Both the position numbers and the translations under genes were made by a program. Below, in pieces: positions 11,582 through 23,369 of a DNA stretch of 64,000 bases (position 1 is the first letter of the stretch; each line of letters begins with the position of its first letter). This DNA is from Apodospora peruviana. Its lineage: Eukaryota; Ascomycota; Sordariomycetes; Sordariales; Lasiosphaeriaceae. The notes beneath the pieces were generated by a model that saw nothing but the letters and a program-made list of their open reading frames with translations, did not search any database and was not told the origin of the DNA. The stretch spans positions 744,001 through 808,000 of the forward strand of contig JAUEDM010000009.1 of NCBI GenBank assembly GCA_033439685.1, read 5' to 3'.

Positions 11582-12964
11582 CTAGGAAATAACAATAACA
11601 GAATCAGAAACAGATGAATCAGACGATTCCGCATCCTCCTTGCACGTGCGTGCATTATGACCAGGCTTTCCGCACACACCACAGCACCGAATCTTCGTAC
11701 GAGACCCCCCTGCACCACCACCACTTTGTCGTGTCTCCTGCGTTACCTGCTCATCCACCGCCTTCTGATCCAGTAGATCATGCGCTTCTTGTACAGTAAG
11801 TGACCCTCCAAGCCGCACACGTGTTTTTTTGGCTCTTCGTCGCTTGCTAAGCCCCTCATTGGCCTTTCGTAGTGCAGAGACCTCTCCACGTAGAAGAGCC
11901 ACCTCGTGCATTACCGCCATTGTACCTTTAGCTAACCGGTCCACAGCAGTTAACATAGATGTTGGAGAGCTGCCTTGATGATTGGAAATTCGAGTTTTAA
12001 TGAGCTCTGACTGTGAGGTAGCTTCACGAGGGTTGTGTGGTGTTTGAGAGAGCCAAGGTAGTGCCGTACCTGGGCTTGAGGCTGGAGGTGTTGGGGTCCG
12101 AATGCGCACATCCAGCCCAGATATTACCCTCTCCGGGTCGTATGGTACTAGACCAGCTCCAGCAAAGCCTCCTCGGATGTTTTTTTCTGTAAAAGAAGTA
12201 AAAAATGCTTTCCTGAAGGAACAAAGAAACTCAAGCTTGCTAATATGCGTGATACGCATACGCATAAGCTCTTCAATTTCCTTGCTATATGCCTTCTTCA
12301 GTGGCCCAAAACAACCAACATCTAATGGTGGGATGGCCCAGCCTAAGGCGTTTATTCCTTGGATAACGGTAGCCCACTCTCGATTACCAGGCTGGGCCTG
12401 TTTAGCCCTGCCACGGCCATCTGAGGTAGTGACTACCATAGTAGGGATAATAATGCCCATCATAAAGCCAGTCTCGTCAAAGTTGAACGTATCGTCGTCG
12501 AGAATGCCGTATTTGACCTTAGTATTGTGCACAAGGGCAAACCACTCGCTAATAACGTTTGGATCTTCGCATTTAGCCCTCTGGTAGTCGTATTTACGCG
12601 TAAAACGCGTCTGGAGTTCTGGTTGACGCTTGACGAAGTTGTAAGCCCAGCGGATCCCAACAGGAGGCGCGCCGCGTTCGCGTAACAGTCGGTTGGCCAT
12701 ATCTTCCACATAAAGAAGCCGGGGATGGAATGCGCGTGCACATAGCTCAATTATATATTGAACAATAGTTTGCTCTTCCAAATCTGTAAGTTTACGCGAA
12801 TTGGCTGGAATATCGCGTCGTGCAGGCCGGCCATCGCGTCGAGCAGAGAGGGTCATTGGTGGTACGTTGTAAGTTGTAGCTGCACCTCGAAGAGTAAGAT
12901 CTGGCTCACTTTTCATAGCTTCGAGAGCAAGAATAATTCTGGATTCTTTTGCAAGTGAATCCAT
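11582..12964 (-). CDS. Pogo/Fot1-family transposase, catalytic core partly deleted
   Basis: A 460-residue transposase. The N-terminal third has a psq-type helix-turn-helix (about 5-45) and a CENP-B/Tc5-type DNA-binding domain (about 55-125). The DDE domain starts normally: the first catalytic Asp is D163 in FNFDETGF and the chain runs to GWAIPP (208-213). It then passes directly into LDVGCFGPLKK (214-224), which in intact relatives follows the third catalytic position. The block carrying the second Asp (the LDGHxSH motif) is missing, so the protein should be catalytically dead. The C-terminus has an acidic tail and a CCHC zinc knuckle (C428, C431, H436, C441). I start at the ATG at 12964; the longer frame to 13261 crosses the terminal repeat and leaves the element. 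It may still bind its ends in trans. Confidence 0.88.
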   Translation of the reverse strand: MDSLAKESRIILALEAMKSEPDLTLRGAATTYNVPPMTLSARRDGRPARRDIPANSRKLTDLEEQTIVQYIIELCARAFHPRLLYVEDMANRLLRERGAPPVGIRWAYNFVKRQPELQTRFTRKYDYQRAKCEDPNVISEWFALVHNTKVKYGILDDDTFNFDETGFMMGIIIPTMVVTTSDGRGRAKQAQPGNREWATVIQGINALGWAIPPLDVGCFGPLKKAYSKEIEELMRMRITHISKLEFLCSFRKAFFTSFTEKNIRGGFAGAGLVPYDPERVISGLDVRIRTPTPPASSPGTALPWLSQTPHNPREATSQSELIKTRISNHQGSSPTSMLTAVDRLAKGTMAVMHEVALLRGEVSALRKANEGLSKRRRAKKTRVRLGGSLTVQEAHDLLDQKAVDEQVTQETRQSGGGAGGSRTKIRCCGVCGKPGHNARTCKEDAESSDSSVSDSVIVIS

Positions 12965-13018
12965 TGCGAATTGGTAGTGCAATTGGTAAAAGAAGTTGAA
13001 AGGTCGCGTTGTGCCAAG

Positions 13019-13063
13019 AAGTGTACCGTTCGCTTGTCTGTACCGTTCGCTTATCATGCACGT
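13019..13063 (-). repeat. Right terminal inverted repeat, 45 bp
   Basis: Exact inverted copy of 11507-11551, with the same two internal 14-bp motifs in the opposite orientation, followed by the TA target dinucleotide. Confidence 0.92.
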
Positions 13064-16000
13064 TATGTGATCGGAACGGGTGTCGATGGGCGAGAATGGA
13101 TTTGGAGGACTATATCGGCCAGATATCGGACCTATCGGGATCAGCCCGCAACCCGTACAGGAGAAATGGTGTGCACCCGCTCTCGGTGGTTTACTGTGTT
13201 GTGGCGGGCGCGGTGAAGCATCTTGTACCGTACTGTGTGAGCAAACAACGACGGGATACAATTAAGGGGGAGTCGACAGGAGCTTGTTTGGTGGCTCGTC
13301 CGTCATGTCATGAATAGGGGTAGCTCAGGTGTAGGGAGAAGTGGTGGCCCGCAACATGGCTTACCACCTCAACGAAATTTCCCGCCAAATCACCGGTGGT
13401 CTCGGCGAAATCAAATCCTACAGATTTGTCAGTTGCAAGAGGCATTTCTCAAATTCATTCAAAGTTCACGGTGGTGTTTCTGGTATCAGGTTTTTTTGGT
13501 GGCTCTGTGTCGACATAATCTTTCCGCTCGAGATCTGGAATTGAAATCTGAAATCATGATAACCGCCGACGGAAGAGATGACAGTTTCATCGTGGTTAGT
13601 GATTAAGTTGGTAGCAACTTTTTCAAATAAGGGGGCACGGATGATGGCGGGTGTCAGGATGCCTTGCCGCAAGATCGGTGCCGCAGATCGATGCCGGTGA
13701 TTGAGTGGGGTCTGAATGTCGTACGCACGCGCCACATAACGTTTTATTCATGCCACATTCACACTTTTTGTCATCTCAGTGGAATGTTGAGGTTTGCCGT
13801 GCGTATTGGACAAATTCGCATACCACTTGCCCATGTGAAATCGGGTCGGTGTGATGGCCGCCGGTCTTGCAGCGCAGCCAGTCCTAGCGTAGGGTGAGCT
13901 TCGACTGACTTCCTAGCGGATAGAACAAATCTGGAGCATGTCAAGTGATATGGAGTAGACCCTGGACGTACACGTAGGTGGGTTGCTCTGAAATCCGGAT
14001 CATCTTCTCCCGTCCCGCCAAGACAACCGAGTCCGCCAACTAGCTGGCAGGCCGCAGAATTCGACCCAAACCCGCGACAGGCTTGAGGGACCGCTCTTTG
14101 CCGCAATTCTAGCAGAGGCGGTATTTTCCGTCGGGATTTCTGTGTTGCTGGGACTAGCGATGCAGATGTTAGGGACCGTTAATTAGCGCGAGTTTTGACA
14201 CATCTGCAACGGCGGCCGATCATTGGGCTGCCTGGTAAGGACGCTTCAGCTGAGCTTGGTCGTGCGATCCTGAGGTCATTAAGTCTCTGCCACTGCACTC
14301 CAAATCAGTCCCGACCAATGATCCAAGAACCAGCTGAGGCTCCGCGTGCTATTGAGTGATTCCAGAAGCAGAAGGTGTTGAACGGTTGTTCGGCAGGCAG
14401 AACTGTTTGGGCATAGCTTCCCCTGTACACATGTCCACCTGTAAACATCCTATCTGTCGGGTTGTTAATTAGGCTCCCCAATTCGTTTTCTTTCACACCC
14501 TTTTGTCGGCAGTATCCAGATCATTCTATTGGCCTAGATTGACCAGTTATGATCTGTAAACCCTCGCTGTGTGAATCTTGTCTGGTAGCGCTCGGGCTTC
14601 TGAGAGATCGCCGACTTCTTGAGGCGCTCGGACGAGGAAGCGGCCCGGCGTCGCCCATGGGACGTCTCAACGGCGCGCGTTCGGGTATCGTCGCCTTTCC
14701 GGGCTAGCAATGAGGCATGCCAGCGGCGTAAAGCCCGGCGGGGTGGATGTCGGGTGCCAACTGGTGATGGCATCGGTGCACGGACAGTGGCGTAGCACCC
14801 CTGCCCCAGAAGGATCTAGCGTATGAATAAGCAGAATAAGGTGCTCTTGGCTGCTGACACAGCACCCAGAATATCTCTAGCAGGGAAACCTTTCCCGCAG
14901 TAACGGGGATCTTGGGCCATTGTTTCTCTTCCCCAACCCTGGCGTGCCGGGTACCTTGGTATCGATAGAGGCTCGGGGAGAGGGTTCGAGCCGATTATTC
15001 GCTGGAAGCCCGTATCCGAGTCGAGGTGATTGTCGTTGATAGAATTCCAATGAAGAGCTGTTGCGGGGTCGTAGATGGTGTTTAAGGACTGCGCCGCATC
15101 GTCAGTGGGGCCGGTGAACCGATGAGGGGTGTGACTTGCCATGGTAACCTGCCGCAGCTTCGACCGGTGATAGCTCGTGCTAGAGACTGGGCATCTAGAA
15201 ATGACGTTGTTCTTCAAGTCTCTAACAGACTCTAAGGTAGCTCTGGTTCTTGGGAGCAAAGCAGGTCGCCGATCTGGCAGGCCCGCATTGCCATCAGGGA
15301 GGTGTAGGCCAAGTTCCGGGCCGTAAAGCCCACGCCAACCCTTGGCCTTTCCTCGAGCCCTGTAAGCTTTGCCCCGTAGGGCCATAACGGTTCAGCGGCC
15401 CGTTCCCGCCCAGCAAAGCATCCTTCGATGTATGGCGCAGTTCAGTTACACAGATACATGTGTACTGCCCCAAAAGAAAGCCTCTTTCCAAATTGTTCAA
15501 TCTCTAGTTCATGCCACCTCATATCATACCATACCAAATCACTGGAAATGTATGTACATTCTATCCGAATGCAGTAAGATGCAGACCGTGCCGGCTCTTG
15601 ACCTTGGCGAGCTGCACAACAAGCGAATACGGGCTTGACGGATACCCTTAATACCCTCCCCCGAACTGCCCTACGGCACTGTGTAACACTACTGCCCTTG
15701 GCGCAATCCGCCATCTTCATCCCGTCTTCAAGTGACCATGTGGTGTGTTTGAGACACATCCCACGACGGGAGTTGGAGGTCGAGAGTCCCATCCCAACCT
15801 TTCGGCCCCATTGGAATCTGGGCATTTGGAAGGCGGCGCCACACTGTGCTCCCCGCTGTGGAACAAAGGCCGTTGGAGAATCGACAAATCGTCATCGATA
15901 ACCCGATCGTCCTCCTCCCTATCCTTTCTCCCCACCATCGCGATATCGACATTTGACAATCGCGACACTGACAACCCAACCCACATGCTACGTTGTAGCG

Positions 16001-17873
16001 CCCTGTGCCTCATTCCACCGGGACGGCTGCCTTTCAGTTCCAATGTTTCCGCCGCTTCCTTCGTCCAATCAACCCACAAACGTTTGATCTTCCAAGACCA
16101 AGTCCAGCTTTGCCAGGGCCAGTTCGATATTCTACTTTGACTTTCCCGCTTCGACCTTCCGCTTCTTCTACTGCAATGCAACGCTTCCAAAGTTCCAAAG
16201 GAAACGTCGAATGACATGCTCGAATCTGGCAGGCTGTGTGATTAATCGGGGCAGAGGCCGGTATGTGCGCAAGGCGGCCTGCCAGTGAGAGCCGGAAAGG
16301 GGAAAGGGGCCAGCCCAGAAGGGCAAAGGTACCTTGCCGACGGTATTTGACATGGTCTCGAAGATATCTCCGAAGTCGTCTCACCAGTTGTTGACCGTTG
16401 TCAGCAGCTAAACTTTTAAAAAAAAAACGCCTGACGATGCTGACCTGGTACATACGGATAGGACCTCATGCACCCAAACACCGCACTGTCGCAATGTCGT
16501 TCACAACAACCCGTGGACCACTGAAGAGACCTTGATGGACCACTCTCCGATCTGGCCGCGACCAAACCGCTTCAGGAAACATCCACCGATCCTTCAAGCG
16601 AACGAACCCAAGCCGAACCGCTCATGCACAGCCCTTCGGTTCTGGCCAATCAGAGATTTTTGCAACCGTCCGTTTCAGAGAGTCCCGGAAAACAATCTAC
16701 GCTTTCCCATTGCAGGGCACAGCATCCACTGGGAAACTTCGTGATTTTGACGGGGCCTTTTAGGGGCTGAATCTGTCAACTGGTGTTCGGTCCCATCAAG
16801 TGCCTGATTGCCAGTAGGGAGCCCTGGTGCAACAAGTCTTGCAGGACCAGCACAGATCCTGTCCGCTCCCTGTCGTTCCCTATCTCCTGCCGCCTGGTTT
16901 TGCTACGTACGCCATTCCACGGTAAATAGTAGCCATCGAGGACTTACAAGGGACCCAGTTCTTGACTTTTCAGGGCTCCTGGTAGCCATCCTGGAAATAC
17001 TCATTTGAAGCAGCAAATATTCCTTGTAACTACCGTCTCAGGCCCTAGCAGCCAATCGTAAAAGATGTCATGGACAAACAATCTACAGGGTTTTGTAAAG
17101 TACCTGATGGCTACTATTTACCGTGGAATGGTGTATTGTATCTCAACTTTTGGAATTGGTGCCTGGGGCTGTCTGAAATCCCTCTTACCTAACACCCAAA
17201 TTATTCACAGCGGCCTGGGGCTGTCTGGAAATCACTCTACGAAAAGCCCAAATACCTTCAGCAGCCTGTCAGGCACCCTTTTTCTCTGCAGGCCGAAAGA
17301 TGTCCCGCTCTCTGCAGTCTGCGGCACACTGGCACATCTGGCTTGCGGAGGAATCATGTACCCCGTACTCCATAGCACGTCGGTGACTGTACTCGAGGGG
17401 CGCCAAATGTCGCTAAACTGTCGCCAACCCGTCAGGTACACCCGCCAAGAAACGCCGCTTCACGCGCTAAGCCCAAGCCCCCCCCCCCCCGACCTGTTTC
17501 TTTCGCCAAGCAGATCCTAGGACCCGTCTGGGAGGTGAGAAGCCTTCAGGGCTGGCCTGACCATGCACACCCCTTCCCGTAGGGCTGGCCAGCTGCCTAT
17601 ATACCCCGAGCCTGGGTCGTGGACCTGCGGCTCAGGTTCTGGACCGTATCTTAGTCACCACAGGACTCCAGGCCCTCTCTCCTATTTGAATTTCGATATA
17701 ATTTGCCACCGACAAGATTTCCTGAACAACATCTCACACTCATGCATTCAACATCAGATGTCTTGTCGCGGACGAGTCTCGTTCTCAAGGTCCGGCCAGC
17801 TTCGCGTTCGAAGTATTGGTATAACGTCCTCTCATCCACCAGCACCTCGACCCAGATTCTTTCCTACTCCCTC
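13064..17873. other. Gene-poor region, upstream of the Clr5 gene
   Basis: Only short overlapping frames on both strands. A fragment at 13350-13470 encodes a peptide with YHLNEISRQITGGLGEIKSY that looks protein-like but is isolated. A C run lies at about 17477-17490. The last few hundred bases are the promoter and leader of the Clr5 gene. Confidence 0.5.
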
Positions 17874-20070
17874 ATGGGCACAAAGGCGAGTCAAGACCGA
17901 AAGACGGCCGACAGTGACAGCGGAAACGACGACGACAGCGGCAATACTCGTACCAGAGCAGGCACTAGTGGTGGCGGTAGCGGGAAGCTTACCGTTAATA
18001 CTAGTACACGTAGGTCCCGGTCCGGAGCTAGATCTGCTTCGACTCCTCGGAGAACATCGGTATCCAAGGCCCCGAGTTCTGCCAAATCGTCCTCCTCATC
18101 TGCGCGGCCCTTTATCATGCAAGCTTCTTACGCATCCCCGGAGGACTGGGACAACCACCGGGCAGAGATTACTCGCCTCTACCTGGACCAGGACAAGACC
18201 CTTCGCGAGGTAAAGGAGCATATGGAACAGGCATACAACTTTGTCGCAACGTTAGTATTACCTAACACAACCCTTTCTGCAGGCCAAGACTGCGGCCAAG
18301 GTTTCGTCAGATGCTAACTTGCATCATACATCGCATAGAGAAAAGATGTACAAGACCCGAATCAAGAAGTGGGCCCTCGACAAGAACAACAAGATGGCCG
18401 AGGTCATCTACATGGTGCGCCTCAAGAACCAGCGCGAGGGCCAGGGGAAACAGTCCGAGTTCACCATCCGCAACCGTCCCGTCGACTGGAAGGACATCGA
18501 GCGCTACCTCAACCGCACGCCCGGCCTGCAAGCCAAGATAGCCGAGGACGGCCACATGGAGCTCGGCAGCAACGCGTTCGGTATCGTCTGTCGCACACCG
18601 GCCCCTAACCCGGCCGAGATGCTCTCGGTGCCGCCCAACATCAACGCATCGCGGTATGTTAGTCTGCACGAGGAGATCATGGTGCTCCTGCGTGACTACA
18701 TGCGCGCGGCTTTCGACCAGGAGCTTTGGGTGCACTCGCCGACCGATAACTGCTTCCACGGCCCCAACGGCCAGCCGGCAGCGTACCGCATCAGCCACTG
18801 GTACGAGATGTTGGACGTCGCCTCGCGCTGGGAGGCGGACGAGGCCGACACTGTGAGGCTGATCAACATCCAGATGGACTCGATCAGGGACATCATACGT
18901 GACGAGGAGCCTTCGCTTATCTCGTGCCTCATTTTATTTCATTACAACCTCTCACTGCAGAAGAACGGGCTGCGGCAGTACGTCAGCCCGTTCATAGCCA
19001 ACATGTGCGACGCCGTTCTCGGGTCTGCGCACCCTTTAACACGCTTATGGGCGCGCATCATCCAACTGCCGACCGAGGAGTTTTCTCTCACTGTCGAGCG
19101 CACCGCCCAGTTTCGGTATGACTACTTCGGTTCGCAGCAACAGCTCGACAGCCCCGGGGTCGGCTCCACTGGCCAGCGGAGCTCGTCCAGCGTGTTTGCG
19201 CTCTGCCAGTATGCGGCCAGCCTGGCACCCAACAGCCCAGCCGAAGTCGACCGCATCAGCCGCCTGATGTTTCGCGACTTGAACCTGACCACACCGTTAC
19301 GGTTCCAGCTCGACAGCCAGATCATGATCAAGCTGGCCAGTCTGAACTTGTACAGCGGCAACTACGACACCGCCGAGGAGGTCCTTGAGAGGTTAAGGGG
19401 CTGGATCGTGTGCGCGGAACCCTTCGCGCCGCCTTATTTAACTGCCCTGGTGTCGAGCTACTACCGCGAGATGGCGCTGCTTCGTCTCAAGATGGGTCGA
19501 AGGGAGGAAGCCAGTGTGTTGTTTAGGAAAGGGTACGACTACTGCCTCAACACCTTCGGGCCGACGGCCTTCATGACGATGCGGCTGGCAATCGCGATGC
19601 TCTGCCACAATATCTCAGTGTCGCCTGAAGAGGTGGCTGAGTGGAACATGGTGGTGGAGCAGGGCAGGCTGGAGCACCTTGTTAAAGAGATGCACTACGA
19701 TTCGGCGATTGTGTGGGCAGAGCCCGGGGTCGCGACGATGCCGGGGGCGATGAGGGATGACACACATCAACATGGAGAGAGCAGTACTATCATGACCTCT
19801 TTTCGTCCTGCCGAGAGAGATGTTTCTCCACTTGTTGTTGCTGGTGGCGATGGTAGGATACGGCCGGCAGTGACGCCAGAGATTTCCCATACGTCCCCCG
19901 TTGACGACGACGCGTTGGACGCAGAGGCAGAAGAGGAGACGGAGTTGACGTTGTATCCGTCCAGGACGCCATCATGGTCCAACTTGCAGGTGGGAGAACC
20001 GTCGTATATTGCCCGACACTCACACTCGCCGCAAGAGTACACGTACCCTGATCCCGACACGCTGGAGTGA
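17874..20070 (+). CDS. Clr5-domain protein with TPR-like C-terminal region
   Basis: Exons 17874-18250 and 18339-20070 give 702 residues; the 88-nt intron starts GTTAGT, has a GCTAAC branch site and ends CATAG. It interrupts the Clr5 domain: the first exon ends in YNFVAT and the second resumes with EKMYKTRIKKWALDKNNK, restoring the full Clr5 pattern (about residues 87-145). Residues 1-80 are Ser/Arg-rich and low in complexity, as usual for a nuclear protein. The C-terminal half is helical with TPR-like pairs (for example YSGNYDTAEEVLERLRGW), then an acidic tail. Clr5 is named for a fission-yeast silencing factor; many fungal members are uncharacterised, so a chromatin or regulatory role is inference. 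Earlier in-frame ATGs at 17703 and 17742 are possible starts. It ends 36 bp from the convergent MFS gene. Confidence 0.82.
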
Positions 20071-20106
20071 ATAGCATTCAATCTCACCGTATCTACCCAA
20101 TCTAGC

Positions 20107-21933
20107 CTATATCCCCTCTGCCACCTGCCCTTGGGCCTCCCTCTCCTGCCTCTTCCTCTCTTTCTCCTCTTCCTTCTCCCTCAGCTCCCTCCGCCACCGC
20201 ACACCATTCCTCATCACCAACCACAGGCTAGGCGAAAACACCGCAAACAGCGCCGCAAAGATGGTAAACGCCCACCCCGACCCAATCGCGTCAATCATGG
20301 GCACGATGACGGCGCTCGCCGCCGCACCGATAAAACAGCGCGTCAAATTATTCGCCGCCACCGCCGCACCCGCTTTCGCCGGGTAGATATCCACAAGCAG
20401 CACGTTGATGGTGTTGCTGAAGCCCACCAAACCAGCGCCCATCAGGAACAGCAGCACGCACGGCACCGCCACGCTGGCGCGGTACTCGAGCGCCCAGCCC
20501 CAGGCAACTGTGACGGTCGTCGACAGCGCGAGAAGCGGGATGCCAACCTCCAGACGTGCGCGCTCGATTGGAAACTCGGTCAGATCCATCTGCCGCGCTT
20601 TGTCGACGGGGATGCCGAGCTTGGCTGCGTGGCGGCGGTAGTTGCGGTTGACGACGGCGCCACACACGAAGCCGGCCACGATGCTGCCGCCCGCCATGGG
20701 CAGATACATGAGGCCGACTTGGAGATCCGAAAATCCGTACAGCGCGGAAAGCTGGGAGGGCATGGCGGCGGCGGTGGCGTAGAAGCCGGAGAAGACGATG
20801 GCGCTGTATGACAAGAGAATGCCGAGTTCTTTTTCGAATAAGAGGATGAGGGAGGTGAGGACGTTGAACTTGTTCTTCTTCTCGGACTTCTCGGTCGTCT
20901 GTTTGCTGTGAACACTGGCAGCTTTTTCACCCCCCTTGGCAGCTCGTTTCCTGCGCCGTGAGTCGGTGATCATCGTCCAGAAAGTGCGATACATGGGATG
21001 CGCATCGGTCGCTGACCCATCGCCAACTATCATCCTGCACGTTTCAGGAAAGAAGAACAACAAGAAAAAGAGGTTGACAGCAGCCGCGACGGTGAGGAAC
21101 CAAAAGATCCATCTCCAGCCTAAATACTGCGCCAACACACCACCCAGCACCGGACCAAGACTCGGCGCGAGAACGATAGGGATGACGGTGATACCGATAT
21201 ACTGCCCCCTCTCGGCTGAAGTCACGATATCGGCGACGACAGCCTGACACAGCGCGACGGTCGTGCTCGATCCTGCACTCTGCAGCATTCTGACTACCAG
21301 GAGGGAAGCGAAGTTTTTGCAAAGGGCCAGGCCGATGTTGGCAGCGATGTAGATGACGAAACAGATGACATAGGCGGGGCGCCGGCCCCACGTGTCGGCG
21401 AAACCGCCGATGAACATTGGTGTTAGGCCTTGGAAGATCATGTAGGTTGTTACTGTTAGGTTTATCTGGGCGGACGATACATCGAAATCGTGCGCCAAAA
21501 TGGGGAGGGCGGGGAGGTAGATTTGGGCGGTTAGGGGAGAGAAGAATGCACTGAGGGAGGCGAAGAGGACTATGAAACGCTTTTTCCAGAGAGGATGGAT
21601 TGAGTATGGAGGATCAGGGGAGATTTCGGAGGGGGGTTCCAAGGTGGTTGGGTTGGCGGCGTTTTGGTTTTGGTGGAGGGATGATGATGATGATAATGAC
21701 AGTGGTGTTGCGAGTTGGTTATCGACATCGTCGGCGTTTGGTGTTTCTGGTTTCGAGGTACGCTCGGTTTTCGGCATGATGATTGATGAGGCGAGGATAG
21801 ATGGGTTGGAGCTTTCTGGGGGTTGTTCCTCGTCGTCGGTGGACTTGGATGGTTGGTGTTTGATTCCCTTCGCGTTGTCGTCGTCGTCGTCGTCAAGACT
21901 GGACGTCGGGTGGGCATTTAATGGGTCTGCCAT
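20107..21933 (-). CDS. MFS drug:H+ antiporter, DHA1 type
   Basis: A single exon of 608 residues. A long Ser/Asp-rich cytoplasmic N-terminus (1-118) precedes about 12 membrane segments, the first at about 119-137. Motif A of the major facilitator superfamily is seen between segments 2 and 3 (GGFADTWGRR, 176-185) and the antiporter motif C in segment 5 (APSLGPVLGG, 256-265). This layout, with a charged central loop (about 310-350), fits the DHA1 family of fungal multidrug and polyamine exporters (Qdr/Flr/Tpo relatives). Substrate cannot be read from sequence. The gene converges with the Clr5 gene and has about 1.4 kb of free upstream sequence. No biosynthetic enzymes lie next to it, so a cluster transporter is unlikely. 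Confidence 0.9.
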   Translation of the reverse strand: MADPLNAHPTSSLDDDDDDNAKGIKHQPSKSTDDEEQPPESSNPSILASSIIMPKTERTSKPETPNADDVDNQLATPLSLSSSSSLHQNQNAANPTTLEPPSEISPDPPYSIHPLWKKRFIVLFASLSAFFSPLTAQIYLPALPILAHDFDVSSAQINLTVTTYMIFQGLTPMFIGGFADTWGRRPAYVICFVIYIAANIGLALCKNFASLLVVRMLQSAGSSTTVALCQAVVADIVTSAERGQYIGITVIPIVLAPSLGPVLGGVLAQYLGWRWIFWFLTVAAAVNLFFLLFFFPETCRMIVGDGSATDAHPMYRTFWTMITDSRRRKRAAKGGEKAASVHSKQTTEKSEKKNKFNVLTSLILLFEKELGILLSYSAIVFSGFYATAAAMPSQLSALYGFSDLQVGLMYLPMAGGSIVAGFVCGAVVNRNYRRHAAKLGIPVDKARQMDLTEFPIERARLEVGIPLLALSTTVTVAWGWALEYRASVAVPCVLLFLMGAGLVGFSNTINVLLVDIYPAKAGAAVAANNLTRCFIGAAASAVIVPMIDAIGSGWAFTIFAALFAVFSPSLWLVMRNGVRWRRELREKEEEKERKRQEREAQGQVAEGI

Positions 21934-23369
21934 GGTTTCTTTCTCAGCTTCTCTTCTGTTTTCTTCTTGTCGGATGGAAAATATCAGGATGGATGAGCGA
22001 TATATCTCGAATCGGCGGTGGAGGAGGAATCGATCAGATTTAAACTATGAATTTAGCATCAGTAATATAAAGAGTCAATACCCGGACAAGTTGACAGGCC
22101 GTTCATGAAAACAAAAGCGCATGTAACAACTCCCTAAAGACCGGTATGTCCTTTTACTTGTTGGTCGACAAAACCCGTTTCATCTTTTTCTGGAGCCCGT
22201 GGCGGAGATAACGTTGTCGATAACGTCAATCCGCCCCCCATCGAGAGAGGAATTGGTGGAGCCGCTAGGGGACTTGTCGGTGCCGAAGCGGCGAACCGCC
22301 CGCCCACTGATGTTAGGATCCCCTGGCTGTCTGACGGACCGGCGGCAGCCCTATCGGGCTCTATCAACCTGGTTGGCATGAACGGCTCCGAGGACGGTGA
22401 CTTTTTTCTTTCTAAGAACCTCAGCCAGCCCCTATCCGTACCTCAACTCGTACTTGAATCGTTCTATTGCGATTCTATCTCACACATTTGGGGCGAGGTT
22501 TGTCGGTTCACTCAGCTGCACAGCATGCTTATTACCGAAACTCATTCCCGACCCGCACAAGCAAACGGCGGTCCCGTGTACGGGTTAGTGCATATTCGGT
22601 TTGATGATTCCAGTTTCAAGTTTGTGGTTAGACTGCCGTGAGACGGATCGGGCCGTAGGACTTGAGCCCGATAAAATAGTGGTGTCGGCATTCATGTCTG
22701 ATGATAGTGGATTCTCAGAAGAGTAAAGTTCCAAGTCTCGTGCAGTGTGTGTTTGGTACAGTAAAAAAGTCAGACGCATATAGCCACGGGTGCAATGTGT
22801 CGAGTTCCGAGTGTAACTTAACGAAGTTTCCACAGGTCAGTTGGTCCCCCTATGTCTTATTCAGAATATGTGAAATGGTTACTCCGTAATTGTCTCTGTC
22901 TTACTTGGTTGGCGGTTCTCTGAAGGGGAGGTTATCCAGATCCACAAGGCCGCAGGGCACGCGAGCATAGTGGCTTGGCGGACCACCTCCGAAGATCTGG
23001 GGAAGGCCCGGAAGCGGAACAAGCACTAGGCCCGAGTTGGTGGAACACCCCGCTCTGTATCGGCTGACCCTGTGCTTCCGTCCACTGGTGGCTCGGGCAT
23101 TTCAGCGCGTCAACACCTGATGCAGGTGACGACTGCAAGCAACCAATCTTCCAGGTTGAACTTCATCCCTGAAAAAGGAGCGCGACCATCTCGCACTTCA
23201 GGTTTGCCCATGTTTCAAAAATCTCCGCTATATAACTGACCACATACACCTCCTTCGAAGTTCGCGGTAATTCCGGACCTCAAGCCGTCCAGGTCCGTCG
23301 ACCGACATCTGTGATTATTGGGCCAACCCTGATCTGGCTATCACAGGCGATCTTCTCATCTCGGCCATC
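21934..23369. promoter_or_regulatory. Intergenic region between divergent MFS and GH31 genes
   Basis: The region separates two divergent starts and must hold both promoters. A small open frame on the minus strand (22134-22379) encodes a Pro/Gly-rich peptide of unclear standing. No specific site is identified. Confidence 0.5.

Larger units (their letters stand above)
11507..13063. mobile_element. Fot1/pogo-type DNA transposon, internally deleted copy
   Basis: A 1,557-bp element with perfect 45-bp terminal inverted repeats is flanked on both sides by TA (11505-11506 and 13064-13065), the duplicated target of Tc1/mariner-pogo elements. It carries one transposase gene on the minus strand. Length and terminal repeat size are close to the Fot1 class (about 1.9 kb, about 44-bp repeats); the shortfall matches loss of part of the catalytic domain. 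Perfect repeats and an unbroken reading frame suggest recent arrival and little repeat-induced mutation. Confidence 0.92.

Noticed and set aside
12965..13261. N-terminal extension of the transposase
   Set aside because: It crosses the terminal repeat and reads host DNA; the ATG at 12964 inside the element is the natural start.
21572..22108. Plus-strand frame opposite the start of the MFS gene
   Set aside because: Antisense to the Ser/Asp-rich N-terminus of the transporter; composition explains the open frame.
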